A stretch of DNA of 64,000 nucleotides from Clostridium sp. AM58-1XD (GTDB lineage Bacteria; Bacillota; Clostridia; Lachnospirales; Lachnospiraceae): positions 1 through 64,000 of the forward strand of contig NZ_QSDR01000020.1 of NCBI RefSeq assembly GCF_003464085.1, written 5' to 3'. The notes under the pieces are model-generated. The model was not told the origin of the DNA. It made no database searches and saw only the letters and a list, made by a program, of their open reading frames with translations. A program made the translations under genes and the position numbers. Positions 47,050 to 56,067 of this stretch are shown here, one piece after another; positions within the stretch are counted from its first letter, which is position 1, and each line of letters opens with the position of its first letter.

Positions 47050-48153
47050 CTATTCTCCTGTATATCCGATCTCTTTAAAAACAGCCATCGCTTCCTCCAC
47101 ATCCTTCTTTGCAAAATCCTGCGCTTCTTTTCCGCCCATAAATACAGGTGTCAGATAATATTTCTCCAGATATCCTTCCTGCCAGTCCTTGGTTTCCGTA
47201 ATCTTTTTTGCCATGTCAATATAAAATGCCATCGCTTCCTCTGAAATACCTTTTGCGGCGGACAGACCGCGGTACTCTCGTACGACGACCTTATCATAGC
47301 CCAGTTCTTTAAATGTCGGAGCATCTGCAAACAGGCCGCCCAGACGTTCTTCCGCATATGTTACAATCGGCTTGAATTTTTTAGCTTCCACCTGTCCGAT
47401 GCATTCGGATGGATTCAGGATCGCTACATCTACATGGCCCCCCAGAAGCGCCGTTGCAGCATCACCTGAGCTGTCATATGTCACGTAGTTCATTTCCACA
47501 TCCGCATATTTTTTAAGCAGCTCATATCCCAGCTGGTCGCTGTTTCCCTTGTTGGAACCGCCGAATTTCAACGTATTCGGATTCTCCTTTGCCGCTTTCA
47601 CCAGAGATTCCAGATCCTGATAAGGGCCGTCGGCATTTACGCACAGAGTCAGGTCGTCATATGCCATTATTGCTACAATATCCGCCAGTTCATCTGATTT
47701 CAGATCCCAGTTGTTAACATAGGATACGAGAACGTTTCCGGAATGAAGTGTAAGAAGCGTATAATCGTCTCCTTTTTTCCCTCCCACGTAGTTATATCCA
47801 ACTGCGCACGCTCCGCCCGGCTTATTGACAACCACCAGATTCTTCGGTGAAAGGTTATTTTTCTGTACGACATCAGCGATCATTCTGCCGCAGATGTCGG
47901 ATCCCCCTCCAGCCGAAGCGGCCACGATCAGCTCCGATTCTTTCTTCATATCGAATGCAGGCGCAGCGTCCGCCTCTTTTTCTGTTTCCGCCTTCTCCGC
48001 CTGCGTATCCTCTGCCTCTGTTCCTTCTTCTTTCTTTTCTTCTGCTGATATGCTCTCCTGAGCCTGTGCCTTCTGATCCGCCTTTCCTCCGCAGCCTGTT
48101 ATCAGAGCCGCCGCTGTTAAACCTGCTGCCAACAAAACGAGTGTTCTTTTCAT
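47050..48153 (-). CDS. tctC: Tripartite tricarboxylate transporter solute-binding lipoprotein TctC
   Basis: Lipoprotein (GLTAAALITGCGG lipobox) of 367 residues with a 35-residue acidic linker. The Bug/TctC fold shows AASAGGGSDICGR, NLVVVNKPGGACAVGYNYV and GHVDVAILNPSECI. It captures a carboxylate for TctAB. ATG 48153 is preferred: GGAGG directly precedes an earlier ATG at 48159, leaving no spacing. Ligand unknown. Confidence 0.9.
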   Translation of the reverse strand: MKRTLVLLAAGLTAAALITGCGGKADQKAQAQESISAEEKKEEGTEAEDTQAEKAETEKEADAAPAFDMKKESELIVAASAGGGSDICGRMIADVVQKNNLSPKNLVVVNKPGGACAVGYNYVGGKKGDDYTLLTLHSGNVLVSYVNNWDLKSDELADIVAIMAYDDLTLCVNADGPYQDLESLVKAAKENPNTLKFGGSNKGNSDQLGYELLKKYADVEMNYVTYDSSGDAATALLGGHVDVAILNPSECIGQVEAKKFKPIVTYAEERLGGLFADAPTFKELGYDKVVVREYRGLSAAKGISEEAMAFYIDMAKKITETKDWQEGYLEKYYLTPVFMGGKEAQDFAKKDVEEAMAVFKEIGYTGE

Positions 48154-48221
48154 ATACATCCTCCAATCATCTTTGTAATCGTTTCTGCATTTTCCTTTTA
48201 CCTGTTATCCATACTTAATAA

Positions 48222-49628
48222 TTACCGTTCCATTAAATCCTGCTTCTTTCTCAGCGCCCAGAGCACCGACTGCTCCGGCTCTTCAATCATTTCGTATGTG
48301 ATCATTTCCCCCTTTTTCACATCCCGTATGAGCCTTTTCCCGCTCAGCATATGAGCCGGAACCGGATTTTCCGCCCCCACTAAAGATGCCGGAATAATTT
48401 TCGCTTTCAACTTTCTGTCGTGGTCATTTCCAAGTATCTCTCCTGCCGAAAGGTCGGTGTCTGCCGTCTGCACCAGATCGTAGTCCTGGAAATACCGGCG
48501 GGAACCGGTGGCCACTTCCAGCAGTCCTGCACAGAGGAGCGTGGTTGGAGCTTCTACTCCGCAGAGATGATACGGTCGGTATATGAGGGATACGGAGCCG
48601 TCAGAGTTGGAGAGGCATCCTTTTGTAGAAATAATCATCTGAGAATACTCGTTCTCGCACCGCACGACCATGAAAACGCCCCCGCCCATGCCCGCTTCAT
48701 GTTCTTCTCTCAGGCATGTCACTACATCTACGATTCCGCTTTCCTTTAAGATTCCTCCGTTTTTTTTCTCACATAAAACCTTTGGAATCTCCGGTATGCG
48801 AAGGATTTCATCGTTCATTTCCGGCACATCCGGCTTCAATCCGACGGCATTAGCTGCGATTACCATCTCGCAGAGGTCAAATCCACCGCAGCCGTCCAGT
48901 TTCTCTGCGATCTCCTTTCTCCTCTTTAAATACTCCAACTGCTTTCTATCCGGCAGCTCCTCGATATATGGAATGTCCTCATCCTTCAGCTGGACCGTCA
49001 CCGTCTCAGAGATGGTGATTCCGCCGTCTGATTCCACTCTCAGCGTTCTGTCCTTCCGGTTATAGATGAATTCTGCATCCCTTGTCTTTCCTGCGCAGAT
49101 GACTTCCAGTCCCGTATCTCTGGCCCATTCCACCATTTGCATGAGAAGGCCGTGCTGGTCGCCGTCAATCGGCGTATAGACAACGCCCTTTTCTTTTGCA
49201 AGAGCATTCAAAATCGGACCTACGCAGGAATCTGTCTCTTTGTTAACCATAACAAGATGCTTGCCGCTCTGAATGGCTGCCAGCCCATGAACCGCACCGG
49301 CTTCCGCATTCCCTGTGGATTCCACGATTACGTCAACGGGTAGTTCCATCATCATCATGACATTCGAGGTGATCACGTATCTGCCTTCCTTCAGCGCTGT
49401 TGCCGCCTGTAGAGCCGTAGTGCATTCTACAATTTTTTCATCTGGTATGTGCGCTCTCTGAAATGCCAGCCTGGCGGCCTCCAGATTTTTATCCGCCAGA
49501 ATCGGAACGTTCAGCATTCGGTTATTCAATGCCTGAATGATCACCGCCGTTCCAAAGTGCCCCGTTCCGATAATCCCCGCCGTCACTGTTTTTCCTTTGC
49601 AGCGGTCATATAGATTGTGATAAATCAT
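48222..49628 (-). CDS. NAD(P)-dependent oxidoreductase with C-terminal SAF domain
   Basis: Cytoplasmic enzyme of about 468 residues. The N-terminal Rossmann motif is AGIIGTGHFGTAV, followed by the homoserine-dehydrogenase-like VDVIVESTGNAEAG, and the C-terminal SAF domain (about residues 380-440) ends KRLIRDVKKGEMITYEMIE. This matches the COG4091 group annotated as predicted homoserine dehydrogenase, whose members act in several acid-sugar or branched carboxylate pathways. First gene behind the sigma-54 promoter, so it probably oxidises or cleaves the imported carboxylate. Start ATG 49628 with GGAGGG upstream. Confidence 0.85.
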   Translation of the reverse strand: MIYHNLYDRCKGKTVTAGIIGTGHFGTAVIIQALNNRMLNVPILADKNLEAARLAFQRAHIPDEKIVECTTALQAATALKEGRYVITSNVMMMMELPVDVIVESTGNAEAGAVHGLAAIQSGKHLVMVNKETDSCVGPILNALAKEKGVVYTPIDGDQHGLLMQMVEWARDTGLEVICAGKTRDAEFIYNRKDRTLRVESDGGITISETVTVQLKDEDIPYIEELPDRKQLEYLKRRKEIAEKLDGCGGFDLCEMVIAANAVGLKPDVPEMNDEILRIPEIPKVLCEKKNGGILKESGIVDVVTCLREEHEAGMGGGVFMVVRCENEYSQMIISTKGCLSNSDGSVSLIYRPYHLCGVEAPTTLLCAGLLEVATGSRRYFQDYDLVQTADTDLSAGEILGNDHDRKLKAKIIPASLVGAENPVPAHMLSGKRLIRDVKKGEMITYEMIEEPEQSVLWALRKKQDLMER

Positions 49629-49659
49629 GTCCTTATCCCTCCTCTTATATATAATTAAA

Positions 49660-49676
49660 AGCAAAGTTCGTGCCAA
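49660..49676 (-). promoter_or_regulatory. Sigma-54 (-24/-12) promoter of the carboxylate operon
   Basis: Minus strand TTGGCACG-N4-TTGCT (49676-49669, then 49664-49660), matching the sigma-54 consensus TGGCACG-N4-TTGCW exactly. It lies 32 bases before the SAF oxidoreductase start. Confidence 0.93.
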
Positions 49677-49863
49677 TTCTGCAATTACTCTTTAAAATAA
49701 TTATTTCAAAAGCAATTGATCGGTCATTCCTCTTTTTTCCGCATGATTCATGAGAAATCAGGATTTCTGCAAAGAAAAAGGGAAATGCGGACGACAGCAG
49801 TTAAAGCCTACTCTCGTCCGTACCTCCCAATATATTCCTTTCATTCTTCCTATCCGACCGTAT

Positions 49864-49903
49864 GTTGCATTCTGTTTTGCATTTTGCACGATGTATTATG
49901 CAA
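49864..49903 (-). promoter_or_regulatory. Candidate upstream activator sites
   Basis: Four copies of a TGCA-centred motif (TTGCATAA, GTGCAAAAT, ATGCAAAA, ATGCAAC on the minus strand), including the inverted pair TTGCA...TGCAA, about 190-225 bases upstream of the -24 element, a usual distance for sigma-54 enhancer sites. Confidence 0.5.
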
Positions 49904-49905
49904 TA

Positions 49906-51846
49906 TTACGATTCTTTTATTTCGATCTGATAACGCTTCATTTTTCTCCAGAGTGTGCTCCTGTCCATCCGCAGGATTCTGGCTGCTTCTCCACGATTTC
50001 CACCTGCCTTTTCCAGCGCCTCCTGAATCTCCATCCGTTCAATTTCAGCTTTTGACCATTCCATATCCAGTTTTCGAACATCCAGGGCAACCATTTTTCT
50101 ACCGTTCATTCCATTTCCGGTTCCCTTCTCTGGTTCTGCAAATTCCAGCAGTTTCCTGACGCTTTCCTCCTCTGCCGTTTCCGTCTCACAGAGCACGCAG
50201 ATCCGATGGACAAAATTGCGCAGCTCTCTGACATTGCCGTACCACGGATAGGAAATGAGAAGTTTTTCTGCGTCTTGTGAAAATCGCTTCAGCGTCCGGA
50301 CGGAATCCAGTTCTGCCCTCTCGATGTAATACTTCAGCAGAGGTATGATATCCTCCTTACGCTCTCTCAGGGGAGGCAGTTTCAGCTGGAGAACGTCCAG
50401 CCTGTACAGCAGATCGCTTCGGAATTTGCCTTCCTCTACCTCTTTTCTCAGGTTCTTATTCGTCGCTGCAATGACGCGGACGTTGACCGGAATCACCTTG
50501 TCATGACCAAGACGCATGATCTCTTTTTCCTGCAGGACCCGCAGGAGCCTTCCCTGAAGCTTGGCAGAGAGATCGCCGATTTCATCTAAAAAGATCGTTC
50601 CGTTGTGAGCCACCTCGAAAAGTCCCATTTTCCCACCTTTTGCAGCCCCTGTAAAAGCGCCTTCTACATATCCGAACAGCTCACTCTCTAAAAGCTGCTC
50701 TGGAAGGGCAGCGCAGTTGATCGCTACAAAAGCATAATTTTTTCTGGAACTGACATTGTGAATGCTTTGGGCAAACAGCTCCTTTCCTGTCCCCGTCTCC
50801 CCGTAGATCAGCACATTGGACTGATCTCTGCTGAATTTTTGGGCAATCCGAATGACTTCTTCCATTCCTTTATCCCGATAAATGATATTTTCAAACCTGT
50901 ATTTTGCCACAAACCCGTTTCCGGAAATTTTCTTTCTGATCTTGGCCTCCAGCTCCTGAAGATCCGTAACGTCCTGGCAAGTGACCACCATTCCACTGTT
51001 TTCGTTTTCTCCGGAAATCGGCACGCAGTTGAGCGTGATCGTCCTGCTGCGGACCCTTTTCAGTTCATTCAGCATGTTCTCTCCGTAAATAACGACCCTG
51101 TCGATATCGATCTCAGGTATTAAGGCTGCTATATGGCTTCCTACCGCCGATTCCTCTTTAATATGGAACATGGAACATGCGCCTTTGTTGATGCTGGTAA
51201 TCACTCCGTTTTTTTCCGTAGAGATAATTCCTTCAAAGGAATAATCCATGATTTTTTTCAGCCTGTCCCTTTTCTCCCGTTCTTTTCTCGTTGCCGCTAC
51301 AAAGCGTACCGCTTCCTCCACCGCCTCACAGATGGCTTCCCGCCCCGTCCTGATCAGCGTATAAGGGATTCCCAGACTCTGAGCAATGTCGCAGGAAGCC
51401 CGGCCTCCGATGATCGCTTCCGCTCCCTCTTCACACGCCCGTTCAATATTGCTTTGCAGCAGTCTCCTGTCATCCGTCAGATAGTGGATGACTTCTGCTT
51501 CTTCAAAGATATCGCGGATATTCTGTATGCCGTAAATCATATTGGCCGTCCCGATCAAGGCCATTTTTCTGCACCTGTATGTCTCCCTGCATCTCTTCAC
51601 TGCCATCAGAATATCGTATCCCGTCGTCTTGAGCTCCACATTCAATATATCTTTGGAACGCATATACAGCGATGTAAATCCTCTGGAAATCACCACATCG
51701 CAGTCCAGCTGAAGCTGCATTTCTTCCTTCGGTTTTACGACGATGGTCTCATGAACGATCTCCTCTTCAGAAGAAATCAGCTGAAACGCTTCTTCCACAT
51801 CTCTATGCATATCATAGTACGGTACTATAAACACGATATGTATCAT
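49906..51846 (-). CDS. Sigma-54-dependent activator, PrpR_N-PAS-AAA+-Fis
   Basis: About 646 residues. The N-terminal PrpR_N sensor domain (about 5-180; DVVISRGFTSLYM) is followed by a PAS domain (about 200-310), the AAA+ domain with Walker A GETGTGKELFA, the sigma-54-contact loop GAFTGA and Walker B TIFLDEIGDL, and a C-terminal Fis-type helix-turn-helix (GGNRGEAARILRMDRSTLW). It activates the adjacent sigma-54 promoter in response to a metabolite. I choose ATG 51846 over 51891 (GGGGAG just upstream). Confidence 0.93.
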   Translation of the reverse strand: MIHIVFIVPYYDMHRDVEEAFQLISSEEEIVHETIVVKPKEEMQLQLDCDVVISRGFTSLYMRSKDILNVELKTTGYDILMAVKRCRETYRCRKMALIGTANMIYGIQNIRDIFEEAEVIHYLTDDRRLLQSNIERACEEGAEAIIGGRASCDIAQSLGIPYTLIRTGREAICEAVEEAVRFVAATRKEREKRDRLKKIMDYSFEGIISTEKNGVITSINKGACSMFHIKEESAVGSHIAALIPEIDIDRVVIYGENMLNELKRVRSRTITLNCVPISGENENSGMVVTCQDVTDLQELEAKIRKKISGNGFVAKYRFENIIYRDKGMEEVIRIAQKFSRDQSNVLIYGETGTGKELFAQSIHNVSSRKNYAFVAINCAALPEQLLESELFGYVEGAFTGAAKGGKMGLFEVAHNGTIFLDEIGDLSAKLQGRLLRVLQEKEIMRLGHDKVIPVNVRVIAATNKNLRKEVEEGKFRSDLLYRLDVLQLKLPPLRERKEDIIPLLKYYIERAELDSVRTLKRFSQDAEKLLISYPWYGNVRELRNFVHRICVLCETETAEEESVRKLLEFAEPEKGTGNGMNGRKMVALDVRKLDMEWSKAEIERMEIQEALEKAGGNRGEAARILRMDRSTLWRKMKRYQIEIKES

Positions 51847-52014
51847 TTTCTCCCCTGTCCTTGTGTCGTCAGATTTTCTTTCCTGGTACATTTTCCGAAA
51901 CAGTCATATACCTACTGTTTTAATTTAACCTTATCGGATCAGGCATATGTTGTCAATCCCGCATAAACGGGTATGCAAGCAGCGAAATGTGTTCCTATAT
52001 TATGACATTAAAAT

Positions 52015-52050
52015 GCCGGGAGTTGACAGCTGTCAGGCTGACCTCCCGGC
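52015..52050 (-). terminator. Terminator after the M20 gene
   Basis: GCCGGGAG (52015-52022) pairs with CTCCCGGC (52043-52050), with an inner TGACAGC/GCTGTCA pair; the minus strand then reads ATTTTAATG. It separates the hydrolase from the regulator gene. Confidence 0.75.
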
Positions 52051-52103
52051 GTAATTAGATTTCGCTTAGATTCATTGATCTCACTTCCACTGATTCCCAC
52101 TGC

Positions 52104-53339
52104 TTATCTGGACGACAGTTCTTTCACGGACTGGCAGATCACTTCAATGCCCTTCTGAAGCAGCTCATAGTCCGTCCATTCCTGCGGACAATGGCTTCTG
52201 CCTTCCCGGCTCTGGGTAAATACCATGGCAACTCTGGCAATATCAGCCATGACCATGGCGTCGTGACCGGCGCCGGAAAGGATCTCTCTGTAAGAGAAGC
52301 CTGACTGTTCTGCACTCTTCTTCAGGACGTTCTTCAACTCCCCGTCCATCTGCACAGGTGCCACTTTCAACTTCTCATCCAGACGGTATGATATCCCTTC
52401 CACCTGGCGGCAGGACGCTTCCAGAGAATCCCTCACTGCCTGAAGGCAGCTCTCAATGCTCTCCGGATTCTTGCTTCTGCAGTCTATGGTGAATTCCGTC
52501 CTGCCCGGAACAATGTTAAATGCTCCCGGAGCCGTTTCCACTCGGCCTACCGTAAATACCGTTCCGTCTCCCAGCTCTTTCGCACGATCAGCGCCTGCCA
52601 CCGCCGCTTTAGCCGCGGCCTGGAAGCTGTCTGCTCTCATGTTCATCGGCGTCGTTCCCGCATGGTCAGGACGTCCCTCGACCACAACAATGCAGGATTT
52701 GATTCCCACGATGCAGTCTACGATTCCGATATCGTATCCTTCCTTTTCGAGAATTGGCCCCTGCTCGATATGCAGTTCCAAAAAGGCCTCGATCTCCCCC
52801 GGCTTCCTAATGCAGGAGGCGATATCTTCCGGATCCAGCCCATATGCCTTCATCGCCACGGCCATGGAAATCCCGTCTTTATCCTTTGCCTCATGTACTT
52901 CGTCTCCGTACAGCCTTCCGGCCATAGAACGGCTTCCGAACAGGCCTCCGTTAAACCGCGCCCCCTCTTCTTCTGGAAGAGCAACAAATTCAACCGTCCT
53001 TTCCGGCACATATCCTGTCTCCTTAAAAACTCTGGCTGTCTCCAGGGCCGCCGCGACACCGGCCTGACCGTCAAAATTACCTCCGCATTTCACCGAGTCG
53101 AAATGGCTTCCCGTCATGATCACCGGAGCAGAAGGATTCTTTCCCTCCAGTCTGCCGATAATCGTTCCGGCCGCGTTCTCTCTCACGTCAAGGCCGGCCT
53201 CTTTCATCTGAGATATTATATAATTTCTCGCCTTTTTAAACTCTTCCGTATAGGTAAAACGTGTGCAGCCTTCCTCTGAAGCCGTAAACTCCGCCAGCGC
53301 TTCAATATCCTTTTGAATTCTCTCTCTGTTAGTTTCCAT
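52104..53339 (-). CDS. M20 family amidohydrolase (N-carbamoylase/allantoate type)
   Basis: Zinc hydrolase of 411 residues that removes carbamoyl or ureido groups. The family pattern is complete: TGSHFDSVKCGGNFDG, EEEGARFNGGLFGSR, HIEQGPILE, PDHAGTTPMNMR, GAGHDAM. It falls among N-carbamyl-L-amino-acid hydrolases and allantoate deiminases; the precise substrate is not fixed. Start ATG 53339 with GGGGGA upstream. It follows the VOC gene by 29 bases, and its terminator precedes the sigma-54 regulator gene. Confidence 0.88.
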   Translation of the reverse strand: METNRERIQKDIEALAEFTASEEGCTRFTYTEEFKKARNYIISQMKEAGLDVRENAAGTIIGRLEGKNPSAPVIMTGSHFDSVKCGGNFDGQAGVAAALETARVFKETGYVPERTVEFVALPEEEGARFNGGLFGSRSMAGRLYGDEVHEAKDKDGISMAVAMKAYGLDPEDIASCIRKPGEIEAFLELHIEQGPILEKEGYDIGIVDCIVGIKSCIVVVEGRPDHAGTTPMNMRADSFQAAAKAAVAGADRAKELGDGTVFTVGRVETAPGAFNIVPGRTEFTIDCRSKNPESIESCLQAVRDSLEASCRQVEGISYRLDEKLKVAPVQMDGELKNVLKKSAEQSGFSYREILSGAGHDAMVMADIARVAMVFTQSREGRSHCPQEWTDYELLQKGIEVICQSVKELSSR

Positions 53340-53368
53340 CGTAAGTCCCCCGTTAGCTTTCTTCTTTC

Positions 53369-53716
53369 TTATCTCATTTCCAAAACTTCCACGCAAAGGC
53401 CGTCACCGACGCGGATCCAGTTATGGCCCTGCTTCATCTCTGCCGCGCCGAACTCTTCATATGCCCTCTTTAAGCATTCGTCTCTGTCCGATACGTTTAC
53501 GCCCAGATGTCTGCAGCGGTCCTGTTCCGCAAACTTTTCGTCCGGTGATGCGATTAACTGAATTCCTCCGATCAGCCATACCTGCTTCGCTGGTCTTCCG
53601 GTCCGTCATACTCTCTTACCTTCATTCCAAACGCCCTGTCAAAAAAACGGATATACCAGTTGATATCTCCGACTGCGACTGCGCTGTGATCAATAGCTGA
53701 TTTGATTTCCTTTTCC
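53369..53716 (-). pseudogene. VOC (glyoxalase/dioxygenase) domain protein, frame broken near 53589
   Basis: About 115 residues. From ATG 53716: MEKEIKSAIDHSAVAVG with the usual first-strand His, then INWYIRFFDRAFGM; the frame is lost after EYDGPEDQ and resumes KQVWLIGGIQLIASPDE to a C-terminal VGDGLCVEVLEM. CCAGCGAAGCAGG needs one base (CAGCCGAAG) to be continuous. VOC proteins are small metal-dependent lyases, isomerases or dioxygenases; this one is probably co-transcribed with the M20 gene. Function unknown. Confidence 0.8.
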
Positions 53717-53761
53717 ATACATATTCTCCCATCTTGTATTATTTTATTACATCATAAACGA

Positions 53762-53793
53762 TTCAGGACGGTTTCTCTGCCCGCCATCCTGAA
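53762..53793 (-). terminator. Hairpin after the Rpn-family gene
   Basis: TTCAGGA (53762-53768) pairs with TCCTGAA (53787-53793), with CGG/CCG inside; about 20 bases past the stop. The T-run is weak. Confidence 0.5.
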
Positions 53794-53812
53794 CAGTTAC
53801 GTATAACCACCA

Positions 53813-54769
53813 TCAACGCTTTACATAATTTTGTGCCTCTTCTAATGTAAGGCTGAACTTCTCCTGCAGTTTCTGCAGAATCGTATCATCAGGTATATCC
53901 AAATCCTTCAGGGCAGAAACCATTCCTTCAATTCCCTTTTCTATTCCTTTTTCTATTCCTTTTTCTTCCACGCCTTTACTCAGGTTACACATCAACGACA
54001 CCTCACTTTCTAACGTCTGCGTCATTTCTATCTGGAAATCTTCCTCTAATATCTGGCATTTTTCTGCCGGACCCGTCTCTGTGGAGAGAAGTACATCCAA
54101 AAGCTTTAAAACGCCTGCATATTCTTTATCCTCCGGCCTTCCAAGACAAATCATAACCGCTGCCATGAGATCATAGTCCGACTTCTTTTCCACCACGCTG
54201 CCCACCAGATTCTCTTCGGTTATATAATAACGGGTAATGCTGTTTTCCCTGTTCTTCGGCGGATTCATGCAAATCCAAATGCTGTATACCTTTTTTATAT
54301 CCTCATAATGGGACTCCATAAACTCGGTTCCATACTGAGATGATAACATCCGGCTGCAGTAATAGATTCCACGTTTGATCAGCGGATAGCCTGGATAGAA
54401 ATCATTCTGGGCCTCTACATTAATAATCAGACGTATTCTCTCTCCTGAAACCGGCGCAACTGCTGCAAAACGGATATCATATGTGACGGTTCCTTCTGTC
54501 ATAGTTGTATCTTCGCCGCTCAGCCCATGAATCATGGGAGCCGCATTCGTTTCATCCGGGGCTACTGCCACCTCCGCCACCTGCGGTTTGTCCTCAATAT
54601 ACTGTTCTGCAATCTCTCTTACATCACAGTCCCGATATTCCTGGAGACAGTTCTTCATAATCCATGCCAATATGATTTTTTCGGATAACAGCCGTTTACA
54701 GGCCGCATCATAATTTGCCTTATCGTCCGCAATACGGATATTCTTTGCAATCGTCTTTTCTGTATTCAC
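53813..54769 (-). CDS. Rpn family PD-(D/E)XK nuclease/recombination-promoting protein
   Basis: 318 residues. The N-terminal restriction-endonuclease-like domain shows TYDIRFAAVAP and LIINVEAQNDFYPGYPLIKRG (the E-x-Q of the catalytic site), and the rest matches the widespread Lachnospiraceae Rpn/putative-transposase group. The C-terminus carries three copies of a KGIE tetrapeptide (KGVEEKGIEKGIEKGIEG), a typical variable linker. These proteins are scattered, multi-copy and DNA-cleaving in vitro by family; a remnant copy lies 250 bases upstream. Confidence 0.83.
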   Translation of the reverse strand: MNTEKTIAKNIRIADDKANYDAACKRLLSEKIILAWIMKNCLQEYRDCDVREIAEQYIEDKPQVAEVAVAPDETNAAPMIHGLSGEDTTMTEGTVTYDIRFAAVAPVSGERIRLIINVEAQNDFYPGYPLIKRGIYYCSRMLSSQYGTEFMESHYEDIKKVYSIWICMNPPKNRENSITRYYITEENLVGSVVEKKSDYDLMAAVMICLGRPEDKEYAGVLKLLDVLLSTETGPAEKCQILEEDFQIEMTQTLESEVSLMCNLSKGVEEKGIEKGIEKGIEGMVSALKDLDIPDDTILQKLQEKFSLTLEEAQNYVKR

Positions 54770-54853
54770 GGCACCACCTCCCGTATTGTGATGTTCTTCT
54801 GTTATTTCCTTACAATTACTATAAACGTATTATACACAATCCCGGGCTGAATT

Positions 54854-55024
54854 TCAATATGCCCTGAACCAACGACATATCTCTGATACCGCTTCCTCCC
54901 GCATGGCAAGCCGATTCTGGCAGCAGTCCGCACTGACATCCATTTCAATAGCAAAAAACCACCGAGCTCGTTTGTCTGCTCCGATGGAATTATTAATATA
55001 GCTCTTATATTTATCTGTTTTCAT
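54854..55024 (-). CDS. Short open frame, 56 residues, doubtful
   Basis: From ATG 55024 to TGA 54854; begins MKTDKYKSYINN and ends RWFRAY. It partly overlaps the Rpn remnant in another frame and has only a weak ribosome site (GAAGAG). Likely spurious or the relic of something degraded; no family recognised. Confidence 0.25.
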   Translation of the reverse strand: MKTDKYKSYINNSIGADKRARWFFAIEMDVSADCCQNRLAMREEAVSEICRWFRAY

Positions 55025-55082
55025 ACACAATGCTCTTCAAAACGCCTGCATGATCTCTGTTATTCGGCGGATTCATGCATAT
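55011..55082 (-). pseudogene. Remnant of a second Rpn-family gene, internally deleted
   Basis: One frame reads ICMNPPNNRDHAGVLKS..., matching two separate parts of the intact Rpn protein (ICMNPPKNRE and EYAGVLKLL) that are about 140 bases apart in the intact gene. So this is a deleted fragment of an Rpn paralogue. The VanW-like gene ends inside it in another frame. Confidence 0.6.
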
Positions 55083-55917
55083 TTCCGTCAGAAATAAATG
55101 GAGCATACATCATCATGGCGTGGTTGCTCAGCACAAATTCCTCTCCGATCATGGTTCCGTCTTTAAATATCTGTCTGTACAGCTCGTTGTGCCTGCTGTA
55201 TCCGCCCCAGTACTCGCCTTTCATCATGTGGTTCCGCTCCACAATTTCATAGGTGACATCAGCCGGTTCGGACGATCGCAGTTCCCCGCGAAGATCGTCT
55301 CCGTCCAGCCAGACCATGATTTGAAAATCTCTGTCCGTATCATTGCGTATCATCAGATCGATGTGAAGATAGGAGCAGGTGGCCCCGCTGCCAAAAGGCT
55401 GCTTCCTGTTGGAATCCGGAAAAACGTCATAGCTGTGGCGGTGTCGCTCCGTTACGGTGAGCGGGGAATGGAGAACCATCCAGAAAATCAGATTTGACAT
55501 CTGGCACAGGCCGCCTCCCGGTCCATAGCCGATTCTTCCTCCCTTGAGCACCATACCATCCAGATATCCCCTGCGATACGTTGGCTTACCGATCAGCTTC
55601 CAGTAGCTGAATATCTGGCCGGGATGGATCACAACTCCGTGAATCCGTGCAGAAGCCAATCTGAGATTCGTGATCTTATTATACTGATATTGCATATCCA
55701 AATCTTTCAGCCTGCGGAGCAGAGGTGTCCTGTGCTCAAAGCAGACATACGGAAGTTTATTTTCACATACATTTTGGGAACAGGAGGCGAACTTTCTGTT
55801 CATTACAAGCCAAACGGCCCGCCGTAGACAGCCATAATATATTTTTCCGCACTCCGCCCGCAGTCTGGACCGCTTTCTGCAGGGACGGACCTGCTCTGTC
55901 TTGCCTTCGTACATCAT
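55060..55917 (-). CDS. vanW: VanW family protein
   Basis: About 285 residues. The VanW core is clear: IHPGQIFSYWKLIG, YRRGYLDGMVL, GYGPGGGLCQMSNLIFWM and RHRHSYDVFPDSN. VanW accompanies some vancomycin-resistance operons but is widespread in Firmicutes; its biochemical role is unknown, and no van genes are present here. Start ATG 55917 (AGGAG upstream). The last ten codons (DGNMHESAE) read through the Rpn remnant in another frame, so the native C-terminus may have been replaced. Confidence 0.87.
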   Translation of the reverse strand: MMYEGKTEQVRPCRKRSRLRAECGKIYYGCLRRAVWLVMNRKFASCSQNVCENKLPYVCFEHRTPLLRRLKDLDMQYQYNKITNLRLASARIHGVVIHPGQIFSYWKLIGKPTYRRGYLDGMVLKGGRIGYGPGGGLCQMSNLIFWMVLHSPLTVTERHRHSYDVFPDSNRKQPFGSGATCSYLHIDLMIRNDTDRDFQIMVWLDGDDLRGELRSSEPADVTYEIVERNHMMKGEYWGGYSRHNELYRQIFKDGTMIGEEFVLSNHAMMMYAPFISDGNMHESAE

Positions 55918-56067
55918 TTTCCTGTCTCCTGCCTTTCTGGAAATATTATCTATTCCCATTATAGCAGTACATGTTCCGGGGGGCAACTCTTTCGTTATTC
56001 TGCGGCAATCACATCATCAAGCCTTATTTTCGGCGCATCCTGAACAGGAGAAAACCTGTCGTCTGAT

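Noticed and set aside
51133..51966. Plus-strand open frame of 277 codons
   Set aside because: Antisense to the PrpR_N and PAS domains of the sigma-54 activator.
53813..54769. Rpn gene as an active insertion sequence
   Set aside because: No terminal inverted repeats or target duplications were seen; Rpn proteins are usually stand-alone.
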